A DNA stretch of 64,000 nucleotides from Streptomyces sp. NBC_01353 (GCF_036237275.1 NZ_CP108352.1:1364001-1428000), one strand, 5' to 3'; positions 7,687 through 17,289 are shown, counted from the first letter of the stretch. Translations and numbers: made by a program. The notes: generated by a model not told the origin, from the letters alone.

Positions 7687-9186
7687 GTGACGCTGCCGGA
7701 CGTGGTTCTCGTCGTCGGTGTCTCCGGGTCGGGCAAGACGACGGTCGCGCGCCTCCTCGCGGACCGTCTCGGCCGGCCCTTTCGGGACGCGGACGAGTTC
7801 CACTCCGCGGCCAACCGCGCCAAGATGGCCGCCGGTCACGCCCTCACGGACAGCGACCGGGCGCCTTGGCTCGAAGCCATCGGGGAATGGATGGACCGTG
7901 AGATCGCGGCCCGTCGTCCGGCCGTCGTGACCTGCTCCGCCCTCACGCGGGACTACCGGGACAGGCTGCTGGCGGGGCGCCCCGGAGTCTGTCTGGTCTA
8001 CCTGCACGGATCGCGCGATCTCCTTCGATCCCGACTGGCCGCCCGGCACAGTCACTTCTTTCCGGCCGAACTCCTGGACAGCCAGCTCGCGGACCTGCAG
8101 GAGCCGGAGCCCGACGAACACCCGCTGGTGGTGGAGATCGACCAGACTCCGGAGTCGATCGTCGCGGCGGTGCTCTCGCTCATGCGCCGGGAACCCGCCT
8201 CCGGCGGTCTGCCTTCCGGATCCGTCCCGGAACGAGCCGTCGTCCATGAGGAGCCTTCGGTGACCCCCAGCCCCACGGGCACGCAGTGGCAGTTGACCCG
8301 CGACGGACAGAGCGCCGTGGTCGCCCAGTTGGGCGGAGCCCTGCGCGCCTACGCCGTGAACGGCCGAGCACTGCTCGACGGGTTCTCCGCCGAGTCCGCC
8401 ATCACGGGCGGGAGGGGACAGCTGCTCGCCCCCTGGCCGAACCGCGTGGGCGGCGGACGCTACCGTTTCGGCGGCCGGGAGCACCAACTTCCCCTGACCG
8501 AACCGGAGAAGAACAACGCGATCCATGGGCTGCTCCGCTGGACGCTGTGGTCGCTGCTCGCCCGCACCGACGACGCGGTGAGAGTCGGCACGACGCTCTG
8601 CCCACAGCCCGGATATCCCTTCCTCCTGGAGGTCAGCGCCGAGTACCGGTTGGGGACCGAAGGGCTCGAGACCGCGATCTTCGCCACCAACTCCGGCACG
8701 GGGCAGGCACCTTACGGAGTGGGCCAGCACCCCTATCTGACGGTCGGCACCGACCTCGTCGACACCGCGCTGCTGACCGTTCCCGCCCGGTACCGGCTCC
8801 GTACCGACGACCACGGACTGCCGATCGGCCAGGAGCCCGTCGACGACACCGCGTACGACTTCCGCACCGAGCGCCCCATCGGTGACCTGCGGCTGGACAC
8901 CGCCTTCACCGGACTCGACCGCTCCCCCGGCGGCCGGGCCGTGGTGCGCCTGGCACATCCCTCCGGACTGCGGGGCGTCGATCTGTGGCTCGGCGACGGC
9001 ACCCGGTACGTACAGGTCTACACGGGCGACACACTGGCCGAACCGGAACGGCGGCGCCGCGGTGTCGCCGTCGAGGCCATGTCCTGTCCGCCGGACGCAT
9101 TTCGCAGCGGCACGGATCTCACCGCCCTGGAGCCGGGCGCCACGCACGTGCTCCGGTGGGGCCTCAGCCCGTGGGGGACGCCATGA
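7687..9186 (+). CDS. Gluconokinase-aldose 1-epimerase fusion protein
   Basis: One uninterrupted frame of 499 codons encodes two enzymes. Residues 1-175 match gluconokinase (D-gluconate + ATP to 6-phosphogluconate), with P-loop GVSGSGKTT at 11-19 and the RDADEFHSAANRAKM substrate region. Residues about 195-499 match aldose 1-epimerase or a related galactose-mutarotase fold, with conserved His at 280 (AIHG) and 348 (GQHPY). The halves are normally separate proteins. The start is uncertain: GTG 7687 or GTG 7702; frames further upstream overlap the preceding gene. An internal GTG at 8260 with GAGGAG 6 bases before it could also make the epimerase alone. The stop overlaps the next start (ATGA). 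Confidence 0.8.
   Translation: MTLPDVVLVVGVSGSGKTTVARLLADRLGRPFRDADEFHSAANRAKMAAGHALTDSDRAPWLEAIGEWMDREIAARRPAVVTCSALTRDYRDRLLAGRPGVCLVYLHGSRDLLRSRLAARHSHFFPAELLDSQLADLQEPEPDEHPLVVEIDQTPESIVAAVLSLMRREPASGGLPSGSVPERAVVHEEPSVTPSPTGTQWQLTRDGQSAVVAQLGGALRAYAVNGRALLDGFSAESAITGGRGQLLAPWPNRVGGGRYRFGGREHQLPLTEPEKNNAIHGLLRWTLWSLLARTDDAVRVGTTLCPQPGYPFLLEVSAEYRLGTEGLETAIFATNSGTGQAPYGVGQHPYLTVGTDLVDTALLTVPARYRLRTDDHGLPIGQEPVDDTAYDFRTERPIGDLRLDTAFTGLDRSPGGRAVVRLAHPSGLRGVDLWLGDGTRYVQVYTGDTLAEPERRRRGVAVEAMSCPPDAFRSGTDLTALEPGATHVLRWGLSPWGTP
8248..8262 (+). promoter_or_regulatory. Internal ribosome binding site and GTG start in fusion gene
   Basis: GAGGAG at 8248-8253 is followed after 6 bases by an in-frame GTG at 8260, at the boundary between the gluconokinase and epimerase halves. 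It would allow separate synthesis of the epimerase from the same message. This is sequence evidence only. Confidence 0.4.
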
Positions 9187-10136
9187 CCCCGCCCCCGCAG
9201 CCCTCGGTCGTACCCGGCATGAGCGCGCACCACTTCCGCGCGCTCTACGAGCGACTACGGCGCGGGGCGCCGCGGTCGACCCCGGACGGTCGGCCCGGCG
9301 CCCTGCGCCATATGACGCCCGAGCGTGTGGTGGCAGCCGTCGCGGAAGTCCGCCTCGGACGTACGGTGTCGCTGGCCGCTCCGATCGAGACCGTGCCGGG
9401 CCCCGACGACCCCGAGCCGGCCAGGCACCGGATGACCGGACCCGCCCCGGGTGAACTCGGCGCGGACGGGCTGCACTTCGCCACCGACCGTTTCGCCATG
9501 AATGTGCACGGGGACGCGGACAGCCATCTCGACGCCCTGTGTCACGTGGTGTTCGACGGGGAGTTGTACGGCGGGGTGCCCGCGAGCAGTGTGACGCCCG
9601 AGGGTGCCCGTGCGCTCTCCGTGGGCCTGGCGGCGGACGGCATCGTCGGTCGGGGCGTGCTGCTGGACATCCCCCGGCTGCGTGGCGTGCGCTGGCTGGA
9701 ACCGGGCGACAGTGTGACGCCGGACGATCTGACGGCTGCCGAGGCCGCGCAGGGGGTACGCGTCGGGCCGGGCGACCTGCTGTTCGTCCGAGTGGGGCAT
9801 CGCCTCCGCCGTACGGAACTCGGACCGTGGAACGCGGTGACGGCTCGGGCCGGCCTCCACCCGGCCGCCGTGGAGTTCCTGGCCGAGCGGGAGGTGGCGG
9901 TCCTGGGAGGGGACGGCAACAACGACACCGCGCCCAGCGGGGTCGCGGACATCGCCTTCCCCGTGCATGTCCTCACCATCCATGCCATGGGCATCCATCT
10001 GATGGACTACCTGCAGTTCGAGGACCTGGTCCCGGCCTGCACGCGGGCGGGGCGCTGGAGTTTCCTGTGTGTGGTCGCCCCGCTGCGGCTGCCTGGAGCG
10101 ACGGGCTCGCCCGTGAACCCGATCGCGGTGCTGTGA
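9183..10136 (+). CDS. Cyclase-family metal-dependent hydrolase (kynurenine formamidase-like)
   Basis: A 317-residue member of the cyclase/kynurenine-formamidase fold (PF04199). The metal-binding motif appears as VHGDADSHLDALCHV: H109, H115, D117 and H121 fit the HxGTHxDxxxH pattern of the family. GDGNNDTAPS and IHAMGIHLMDYL are further conserved blocks. These enzymes open cyclic amides or lactones, or hydrolyse formamides. The position directly after a sugar kinase/epimerase (ATGA overlap) makes a lactone or sugar-acid substrate plausible, but this is inference. It is followed by a GMC oxidoreductase. Confidence 0.8.
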   Translation: MTPPPQPSVVPGMSAHHFRALYERLRRGAPRSTPDGRPGALRHMTPERVVAAVAEVRLGRTVSLAAPIETVPGPDDPEPARHRMTGPAPGELGADGLHFATDRFAMNVHGDADSHLDALCHVVFDGELYGGVPASSVTPEGARALSVGLAADGIVGRGVLLDIPRLRGVRWLEPGDSVTPDDLTAAEAAQGVRVGPGDLLFVRVGHRLRRTELGPWNAVTARAGLHPAAVEFLAEREVAVLGGDGNNDTAPSGVADIAFPVHVLTIHAMGIHLMDYLQFEDLVPACTRAGRWSFLCVVAPLRLPGATGSPVNPIAVL

Positions 10137-10251
10137 GCGCAGTTCACGCGGCCTCCGGTCGCCGTTCACCAGGTGGGCGGATACGTTCGTCTGGGTGGGA
10201 ACGCAGTGTCTCCGCAGCGCGGAGTGACGGTCCTGGCGCCAGGGCAGGACC

Positions 10252-11856
10252 ATGAGCGCAAGGACGGTGGTCGCCGTGGGCGACGCTCCCCACTACGACG
10301 TCATCATCATCGGTACGGGCGCCGGCGGCGGCACCCTCGCCCACCGGCTCGCCCCTTCCGGCAAGCGGGTACTCCTCGTCGAACGCGGCGACTACCTGCC
10401 GCGTGAGCGGGACAACTGGGACTCGACGGCCGTGTTCGTCAAGGGCAAGTACCGGGCCCCGGAGTTCTGGCTGGACAAGAACGGCGACGAGTTCCCGCCC
10501 GAGGTCAATTACTACGTCGGTGGTAACACGAAGTTCTACGGCGCGGCCCTGTTCCGGCTGCGGCCCGAGGACTTCGGCGAGCTCCGCCATCACGGCGGCC
10601 TCTCTCCCTCCTGGCCGATCCGGTACGAGGATCTGGAGCCGTACTACACACAGGCCGAGCACCTGTACCTCGTGCACGGACGGCACGGCGAGGATCCCGG
10701 CGAGGGTCCGGTGAGCGCGCAGTACGCCCATCCGCCCGTGGAGCACGAGCCGCGCATCCAGCAGTTGAGCGACGATCTCGAGAAGCGTGGTCTGCACCCC
10801 TTCCACCTGCCGATCGGTGTCAATCTCAGCCAGGAGAACGGCGGGCGGGCCACCCACTCCAGTGTCTGCATCCGGTGCAACCGGGTCGACGGCTTTCCGT
10901 GTCTGGTACGCGGCAAGTCCGACGCCGAGGTGATCTGCGTGGAGCCGGCGCTGCGCCATCCCAACGTCGAGATGGTCACGAACACGCAGGTGGTCCGCTT
11001 GGAGACCGATGCGCGTGGACGCAGTGTCGGCGCGGTCGTCGGCCGGCTGCCGGACGGCTCGGAGGTCCGGTTCACAGCGGATGTGGTCGTCGTCTCCTGC
11101 GGGGCGGTCAACTCCGCGGCGCTGCTGCTTGCCTCGGCGAACGAGCACCATCCCCACGGTCTCGCGAACAGCTCCGACGTGGTCGGGCGCTTCTACATGC
11201 GGCACAACAACCTGGCGCTGATGGCGGTGTCGAAGGAACCCAACGACACCCAGTTCCAGAAGACCCTGGCCCTGCACGACTGGTACCTCGGTGCGGACGA
11301 CTGGGACTTCCCGCTGGGCGGCATCCAGATGCTGGGCAAGTCCGACGCCGAGCAGATCCACGGCGAGGCCCCGCGGTGGGCCGGCGCGGTCACACCGGAC
11401 ATGCCGTTCGAGGTGCTGGCGCATCATGCCGTCGACTTCTGGTTGTGCGGTGAGGACCTGCCCTTGGCCGACAACCGGGTCACCCTGGACAGCGACGGCC
11501 GTATCCATCTCGCTCTCGACGAGAAGAACAACGTCGAAGGCCTGAAGCGGCTGCGGCACAAGCTGCAGGGAATGCTCGGCCACTTGGGCATGCACGAGCA
11601 CCATCTGCTGTCCCACAGCATCTATCTGCACAAGGGCATGCCGATCGGTGCGACGGCGCACCAGGCAGGCACCGTGCGCTTCGGCACCGACCCCGCCACC
11701 TCCGCGCTGGACGTCAACTGCAAGGCCCACGAGCTCGACAACCTTTACGTCGTCGACACGAGCTTCTTCCCGAGCATCGGCGCGGTCAACCCGTCCTTGA
11801 CGGCCATCGCCAATGCCCTGCGGGTCGGCGACCACCTCCTGGAGCGGCTGGGCTGA
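10252..11856 (+). CDS. GMC-family FAD-dependent oxidoreductase
   Basis: A 534-residue flavoprotein with the N-terminal FAD motif IIIGTGAGGGTLAHRLA (G21, G23, G26) and the GMC C-terminal region containing GTDPATSALDVNCKAHELDN and a conserved VVDTSFFPSIGAVNPSLT block carrying the active-site Asn. The family oxidises alcohols, sugars and sterols, for example glucose, gluconate and cholesterol. No signal peptide is present, so it is cytoplasmic unless exported with a partner. With gluconokinase, epimerase, cyclase and an SDR around it, a role in aldose or sugar-acid oxidation is likely but not proven. The ribosome binding site before ATG 10252 is weak. Confidence 0.85.
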   Translation: MSARTVVAVGDAPHYDVIIIGTGAGGGTLAHRLAPSGKRVLLVERGDYLPRERDNWDSTAVFVKGKYRAPEFWLDKNGDEFPPEVNYYVGGNTKFYGAALFRLRPEDFGELRHHGGLSPSWPIRYEDLEPYYTQAEHLYLVHGRHGEDPGEGPVSAQYAHPPVEHEPRIQQLSDDLEKRGLHPFHLPIGVNLSQENGGRATHSSVCIRCNRVDGFPCLVRGKSDAEVICVEPALRHPNVEMVTNTQVVRLETDARGRSVGAVVGRLPDGSEVRFTADVVVVSCGAVNSAALLLASANEHHPHGLANSSDVVGRFYMRHNNLALMAVSKEPNDTQFQKTLALHDWYLGADDWDFPLGGIQMLGKSDAEQIHGEAPRWAGAVTPDMPFEVLAHHAVDFWLCGEDLPLADNRVTLDSDGRIHLALDEKNNVEGLKRLRHKLQGMLGHLGMHEHHLLSHSIYLHKGMPIGATAHQAGTVRFGTDPATSALDVNCKAHELDNLYVVDTSFFPSIGAVNPSLTAIANALRVGDHLLERLG

Positions 11857-12019
11857 GGCAGGCGCCTGCTGGACCGATCGGACGAAGATGTTCGGCCCAA
11901 CGGCTCAACGGCTGTTCTCCCTGCATGCCGACCACCGCGGCCGGTGATTGCGTGACCTCCGTGCCTGCCCCGGCAACAGCCCGGCGGGACACGGCCACGC
12001 AGCGAGGAGGCAGGGCGTC

Positions 12020-12862
12020 ATGGGTTCCACCATGGAGGAGGCACCGCAGGGTGTGGTCCCCACACATCTGCTGCGAGGCCAGAAGGCAATGGTCACCGGA
12101 GCCAATTCGGGCATCGGCAAGGCCACGGCCATCGGCCTGGGGCGTGCCGGCGCCGACGTGGTCGTGAACTATGTGGCGGGCCGTGAGGCTGCCGAGGAAG
12201 TGGTCGAGGAGATCGCCTCGTTCGGGGTGCGCGCGGCGGCCTACGAGGCGGACGTGTCCCAGGAGGACCAGGTCACGGCCATGATGGACCGGATGGTCAA
12301 GGAGTTCGGGACCATCGACGTCCTGGTCGCCAACGCGGGACTCCAGCGCGACGCCCCGCTCACCGACATGACCCTCGCCCAGTGGCAGAAGGTCATCGAC
12401 GTCAATCTCACCGGTCAGTTCCTGTGCGCACGGGAGGCGGCCAAAGAGTTCCGGCGTCGCGGCGTGGTCCCCGAGGTGTCCCGCTCGGCCGGGAAGATCA
12501 TCTGCATGAGTTCGGTGCACCAGATCATCCCCTGGGCCGGACACGTCAACTACGCGTCCTCCAAGGGCGGTGTGCAGATGATGATGCAGACCCTGGCCCA
12601 GGAGCTCGCACCGGAGAAGATCCGGGTGAACGCGGTCGCCCCGGGGGCGATCAAGACGCCGATCAATCGCGACGCCTGGGAGACGCCCGAGGCCCGGGAG
12701 GACCTCCTGAGGCTCATTCCGTACGACCGGATCGGCGACCCCGAGGACATCGCCCACGCCGTGGTCGCACTCGCCTCCGACCTCATGGACTACGTGGTGG
12801 GAACCACCCTGTACGTCGACGGCGGGATGACCCTCTTCCCGGGCTTCGCCACCGGCGGCTGA
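12020..12862 (+). CDS. Short-chain dehydrogenase (glucose 1-dehydrogenase-like)
   Basis: A 280-residue classical SDR. The cofactor motif TGANSGIG is near residues 28-35, NAG (VANAGLQ) follows, then catalytic Ser in CMSSVHQ and the YASSK pair near 185-189. The C-terminal DGGMTLFPGF is typical of glucose 1-dehydrogenase-like members that oxidise beta-D-glucose to gluconolactone with NAD(P). The start ATG 12020 is set by GAGGAGG ten bases before it. It lies between the GMC oxidoreductase and cydA and could feed gluconate to the kinase upstream. Substrate assignment rests on family and context. Confidence 0.85.
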   Translation: MGSTMEEAPQGVVPTHLLRGQKAMVTGANSGIGKATAIGLGRAGADVVVNYVAGREAAEEVVEEIASFGVRAAAYEADVSQEDQVTAMMDRMVKEFGTIDVLVANAGLQRDAPLTDMTLAQWQKVIDVNLTGQFLCAREAAKEFRRRGVVPEVSRSAGKIICMSSVHQIIPWAGHVNYASSKGGVQMMMQTLAQELAPEKIRVNAVAPGAIKTPINRDAWETPEAREDLLRLIPYDRIGDPEDIAHAVVALASDLMDYVVGTTLYVDGGMTLFPGFATGG

Positions 12863-12898
12863 TCCGCTCCCGGACGGTCACGAACAGCGAAGGCGTGT

Positions 12899-14377
12899 AT
12901 GTCCACCTCGTTTCACCTGCTGACGGATACCCCGGCCCAACTCCTGCCGGCCCGGGAACTCATGGCCTTCACCCTGGCGTCCCACATCATCCTGGTCCCC
13001 CTGGGCGTGGCCTTCCCCTTCATCACCCTGGTCATGCACTACCGCGGGCTGCGCCGCAAGGACGAGGTGGCCCTGCTCCTGGCGCGGCGCTGGTCGGCCG
13101 TCATGGCGGTGCAGTTCGCGCTCGGCATCGTCACCGGCACGGTGCTCTCCTTCGAGTTCGGCCTGCTCTGGCCCGGGCTGATGGGCAGGTGGGGTGATGT
13201 CTTCGGCATCGGATTCGGTGTCGAGGCCTGGGCGTTCTTCCTGGAGGCCGTCCTCATCGCCATCTATCTGTACGGATGGCGGCGGCTGAAGCCCCGTACG
13301 CACTTCCTGCTCGGGCTGCCCCTCCCGGCCACCGCGCTCCTCGGGGCGTTCGGCATCCTGGCTGCCAACTCCTGGATGAACACACCGCAGGGCTTCTCCC
13401 TGGACTCCGAGGGCAACCCGGTGGACGTGAACGTCTGGAAGGCGATCTTCACCCCGATGTTCGGGCCGCAGTACTGGCACTTCGTCGTGGCGATGATCAT
13501 CACCGCGGGCTTCGTGGTGGCGGGTGTCTACGCCGTGGGCTGGCTGCGCGGCCGACGGGACCACTACCACCGGCTCGGTTTCGCCGTTCCGTTCACCATC
13601 GCCGCGGTGGCCGCTCCGGTGCAGTTCGTCCTGGGTGACTCGATCGCCCGGTCGGTGTTCCACAAGCAGCCGGTGAAGTTCGCCGCGCTGGAGATCGTCT
13701 GGGAGACCGACACCCGGGTACCGGAGTACCTCTTCGGACGCCTCCACGAGGACGGGACCGTCTCGGGCGGCATCAAGATCCCGCTGCTCGACTCCGTCCT
13801 GGCCGGGTTCAGTCCGAACACCAAGGTGGTGGGACTGACCTCCGTACCGGCGGACCAGCGCCCCACGGCCACTCAGGCGACCATCGCCCACTGGGCCTTC
13901 GACCTCATGGTCGTGATCGGCTCCGTACTGGTGCTGCTCGCCCTCTGGTACGGGCTGGTCTGGTTGAGGCACCGCCGGCTTCCCGCCTCGAAGTGGTTCT
14001 ACCGCTCGGCGGCCTGCGCGGGCGTCGCCTCCGTCGTGGCCGTCGAGTGCGGCTGGATCGCCACCGAGGTGGGACGCCAGCCCTGGATCGTCTACCAGAA
14101 CATGCGGGTCGCCGAGGCCGTGACCTCGACCCGCTCCACCACCCTGTGGATCATGCTCGGCGTGGTGATGGCGGTGTACGTGTTCCTCTTCGGCTCGTTC
14201 CTCGTCATCCTGCTCAAGATGCGCACCCGCTGGCGGCTCGCCGACGAGCAACGGGCCGCGGGAGGTGCGGTCCACGCGCCGGAGGCGGACACCCCCTACG
14301 GGCCACGGGAGCCCCTCCCCGTGGGCGACGCCCCCGCCGGCGGCGGAGCCGCCCGGGCCGAGGACGGCCGCCCATGA
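12899..14377 (+). CDS. cydA: Cytochrome bd ubiquinol/menaquinol oxidase subunit I
   Basis: A 492-residue multi-spanning membrane protein that is the haem-carrying subunit of cytochrome bd oxidase, which reduces oxygen to water with quinol as donor. The helix with HIILVPLGVAFPFITLVMHY holds an axial His near residue 20. The GRQPW motif (EVGRQPWIVYQNMR) conserved in all CydA proteins is present. The loop before it is short, as in actinobacterial short-Q-loop forms. Start ATG 12899 has GAAGG upstream; its stop overlaps the cydB start. No clear Rex-type palindrome lies in the 36 bases in front, so transcription may come from the SDR gene. Confidence 0.95.
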   Translation: MSTSFHLLTDTPAQLLPARELMAFTLASHIILVPLGVAFPFITLVMHYRGLRRKDEVALLLARRWSAVMAVQFALGIVTGTVLSFEFGLLWPGLMGRWGDVFGIGFGVEAWAFFLEAVLIAIYLYGWRRLKPRTHFLLGLPLPATALLGAFGILAANSWMNTPQGFSLDSEGNPVDVNVWKAIFTPMFGPQYWHFVVAMIITAGFVVAGVYAVGWLRGRRDHYHRLGFAVPFTIAAVAAPVQFVLGDSIARSVFHKQPVKFAALEIVWETDTRVPEYLFGRLHEDGTVSGGIKIPLLDSVLAGFSPNTKVVGLTSVPADQRPTATQATIAHWAFDLMVVIGSVLVLLALWYGLVWLRHRRLPASKWFYRSAACAGVASVVAVECGWIATEVGRQPWIVYQNMRVAEAVTSTRSTTLWIMLGVVMAVYVFLFGSFLVILLKMRTRWRLADEQRAAGGAVHAPEADTPYGPREPLPVGDAPAGGGAARAEDGRP

Positions 14378-15432
14378 CCGCCGACCTGATCGCCGTGGTG
14401 TTGCTCCTCGCCGTGGCCGCGTACGCCTGCGGGGGCGGCACGGACTACGGAGCCGGCTTCTGGGATCTGACGGCCGGCGGCGCGGAAAGCGGAAAGCGTC
14501 CCCGGTGGCTCATCGACCATGCCATGGCCCCCGTCTGGGAGGTCAACAACGTCTGGCTGATCTTCGTCCTCGTCATCATGTGGACCGGCTTCCCCATCCT
14601 TTTCCAGACCGTGTTCTCCGCGATGTGGCTGCCGCTGGCGCTGGCCGCCATGGGCCTGGTCCTGCGCGGCGCCGGCTTCGCGTTCCGCAAGCCCTCCCGG
14701 CGGCTCGCAGGCCGGCGGCTGTACGGTGCCATGTTCGCCGTGGCCTCGGTCGTCACGCCGTTCTTCCTCGGTGCCGCCGTCGGCGGAGTCGCGTCGGGGC
14801 GGGCGGCGCAGGGCACCGAGGCTTCGGCGGACGCCTGGTCCAACCCCACCTCTCTGATGTTCGGGCTGGTCGCCATCGCGACCACGGCCCTTCTGGGCGC
14901 GGTGTTCCTCACAGCGGACGCCCGTCGGTTCGACGCCCCTGATCTGGTCGGCTACTTCCGGCTGCGGGCGCTGAGCTCTCTCGCCGTACTCACCGTCCTG
15001 GCCGTGATCACCGGGTTCGTCACCCATGAGGACTCCCCCCACGTGTGGCACGGACTCACCCACGGCCTGGGACTGCTCTTCGTCGTCGTGGCCGGGGTGG
15101 CCGCGCTCGCGACAGCCTGGCTGCTCCTGCGGACGCCGAGCGTCTGGATGCGCGTCACGGCGGTGGGGGTCGTCGCCTCCGCCGTCATCGCCTGGGGTAT
15201 GGCCCAGCGCCCCTACCTGATCCCCACGTCGCTGACGGTGGCCGACGCCGCGGGCGCACCCGCCACGCTGACGTGGCTGGCGATCGTCACCCTGGTGGCC
15301 CTGGTGGTCGTCATGCCGGCCGTCGCCCTCCTCTACTGGCTGGACACCCACGGTGAGCTGGAGGAGCTCACCGAGGCCGAGCTGCGCAGAGGCAGCGGCG
15401 CGGACGGTGAGGGTGCACCACCCGGCGGCTGA
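14374..15432 (+). CDS. cydB: Cytochrome bd oxidase subunit II
   Basis: A 352-residue integral membrane protein with eight or nine hydrophobic helices. The signature APVWEVNNVWLIFVLVIMWTGFP near residues 50-72 is the conserved CydB block (GPVWEANHVW... in relatives). The ATG overlaps the cydA stop by four bases, so the two are translationally coupled. The cydC/cydD transporter genes needed for bd assembly, often adjacent or fused in streptomycetes, do not follow; a cation antiporter gene comes next. Confidence 0.95.
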   Translation: MTADLIAVVLLLAVAAYACGGGTDYGAGFWDLTAGGAESGKRPRWLIDHAMAPVWEVNNVWLIFVLVIMWTGFPILFQTVFSAMWLPLALAAMGLVLRGAGFAFRKPSRRLAGRRLYGAMFAVASVVTPFFLGAAVGGVASGRAAQGTEASADAWSNPTSLMFGLVAIATTALLGAVFLTADARRFDAPDLVGYFRLRALSSLAVLTVLAVITGFVTHEDSPHVWHGLTHGLGLLFVVVAGVAALATAWLLLRTPSVWMRVTAVGVVASAVIAWGMAQRPYLIPTSLTVADAAGAPATLTWLAIVTLVALVVVMPAVALLYWLDTHGELEELTEAELRRGSGADGEGAPPGG

Positions 15433-15490
15433 CCGCCCGGACCCCGCTCGACATCCCTCTCGCGCCAGGACTCCGACGAAGGAAGCCGCT

Positions 15491-17266
15491 GTGACCGACG
15501 ACGAGATCCTTCTCGGACTCGCCCTGACGATGGTGCTCGCCACCGGCTCGCAGATTCTGGCGAGCAAGCTGCGCGTCCCGGCCCTGATCATCCTGCTTCC
15601 GGCCGGGTTCGCCGCCGGCGCGCTGACGGACGTCATCCATCCGGACAAGTTGATGGGGCAGACCTTCTCCGCCCTGGTCTCGCTGTCCGTCGCGGTGATC
15701 CTCTACGACGCCGGTCTGGGGCTCGACCTGCGCAAGCTCGCCCACCACACCCGAGGGATCGTGGGAAGGCTGCTGGTCTACGGCGTGCTGCTCACCTTCC
15801 TGGTCACGGGGACGGTGGCACCAGCGATGTTCGACATGCCCCTGCGGGTGGCCGCGATGCTCGGCATGATCCTCGTCGTCTCGGGACCCACCGTCGTGGG
15901 CCCGCTGCTCGACTTCGTGCGGCCGAGCGACAAGGTGCGGCGCATCCTGATCTGGGAGGGAACGCTGACCGACCCGATCGGCGGCATCCTGGGCGCCCTC
16001 ACCTTCCACGCCGTCGCCTCGTCGCACCAGATCGACATCGGCCGGGGATACCAGCTGGGCCAGTTCGCGATCAGCCTGGCCGTCGGGCTGGTCGGCGGGG
16101 TCGTGGGGACCGCCCTGCTGTGGTTCACCCTGCGCACCCTTCGGCTCGGCGAGACCCTCGGCACGCTGGCTCAACTCGCCACCGTGATCGCCGTATCGGC
16201 GGGCTGCGACGTCGTGCGGGACGACACGGGGCTCATCGCCGCGATCGTGACCGGGCTGGCCGTCGCCAACATCCGCGGGTTCGACATGCCCGCACGGCGT
16301 CCCTTCTTCGAGACCCTGGTGCAGCTCGTCATCGGGCTGCTGTTCGTCTCCATCTCCTCCACCGTCACCCCGGCATCGCTCGTGCCGGTACTCCTTCCCG
16401 CGCTCGGTCTCATCGCCATCCTCGTCCTGGTGGTCCGACCGTTCGTGGCGTTCGCGGCTGCGGCGCGCACCGATCTCTCCCGAGGGGAGCGTTCCTTCAT
16501 CGGATGGATGGACCCACGCGGCATCGTCGCGGCGGCCACGGCGTCGGCATTCTCCGCCGGCCTCGTCGACCGGGGGGTGAGCGGCGCCGCGAAGATCCTT
16601 CCGGTCACCTTCCTGGTGATCGTGGGGACCGTTCTGCTGTACGCGCTGACGGCGGCGCCGGTGGCCCGTCGGCTTGGCGTCGTCAAGGCGGAGGGCACGC
16701 GCCCTCTCCTGGTGGGCGGGGAGCCGTGGGTGGTCGACCTGGGAAAGGCCCTGCGGTCCACGGGGCTCGACGTGCTGATGTGGGCGGGCCTCGACGAGGA
16801 GCGGGAACGGATCAAGGCGGCCGGGGTGGAACTGGCCAAGGGCGATCTGCTGGCCACGGCCATCAATCCGGGGGCGCGACTGGAGGGGGTGACGGCGGTG
16901 TTCCTGGCCACCGACGACGACGACTTCAACGCGCTCGCCTCGGTCGTGATGCAGGACAACGTCGAGGGACCGGTCTACCGGGTCGGACCACCGCACGGCA
17001 GCCATGGAGTGGTCGCTCCCTACACCGGCGGCGACATCCTCTTCGGGCGTTCTCTCGTCCGTCACGTCCTGGCCGAGCGCTACGAGCGGGGCGCCCGGTT
17101 CGTGGTGCAGCCCGCCTCCGCCCCGCTGCCCCCCGAGCACGACACGCTCTTCGTGGTGCGGGCCGACCACCGTCTGGACCCGGTCACCGAGAGACAGCAG
17201 CCCGTCCTTCAGGAGGGTGACACGGTCGTTCTCCTCGGTTCCGCCCCGGCGGCCGCCGGACAGTGA
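15491..17266 (+). CDS. Cation:proton antiporter (CPA family) with TrkA-type C-domain
   Basis: A 591-residue protein with about 12 membrane helices in the first 390 residues (conserved blocks DAGLGLDLRKL, SGPTVVGPLLDF, WMDPRGIVAAATASAFS) characteristic of NhaP-like Na+ or K+/H+ exchangers. A cytoplasmic tail of about 190 residues has a Rossmann-like TrkA-N region (LLVGGEPWVVDLGKALRSTG; VFLATDDDDFNALAS) and a TrkA-C-like end (LQEGDTVVLLGS). The tail probably senses nucleotide or NAD(H). GTG 15491 follows GAAGGAAG. It lies 58 bases after cydB; coupling of respiration and ion balance is a reasonable but unproven reading. Confidence 0.88.
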   Translation: MTDDEILLGLALTMVLATGSQILASKLRVPALIILLPAGFAAGALTDVIHPDKLMGQTFSALVSLSVAVILYDAGLGLDLRKLAHHTRGIVGRLLVYGVLLTFLVTGTVAPAMFDMPLRVAAMLGMILVVSGPTVVGPLLDFVRPSDKVRRILIWEGTLTDPIGGILGALTFHAVASSHQIDIGRGYQLGQFAISLAVGLVGGVVGTALLWFTLRTLRLGETLGTLAQLATVIAVSAGCDVVRDDTGLIAAIVTGLAVANIRGFDMPARRPFFETLVQLVIGLLFVSISSTVTPASLVPVLLPALGLIAILVLVVRPFVAFAAAARTDLSRGERSFIGWMDPRGIVAAATASAFSAGLVDRGVSGAAKILPVTFLVIVGTVLLYALTAAPVARRLGVVKAEGTRPLLVGGEPWVVDLGKALRSTGLDVLMWAGLDEERERIKAAGVELAKGDLLATAINPGARLEGVTAVFLATDDDDFNALASVVMQDNVEGPVYRVGPPHGSHGVVAPYTGGDILFGRSLVRHVLAERYERGARFVVQPASAPLPPEHDTLFVVRADHRLDPVTERQQPVLQEGDTVVLLGSAPAAAGQ

Positions 17267-17289
17267 ACCTCGGACGCTCGGTGCGACCA

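Noticed and set aside
12863-12898. Rex operator before cydA
   Set aside because: The 36-base gap has no TTGTGAA-N4-TTCACAA-like palindrome.
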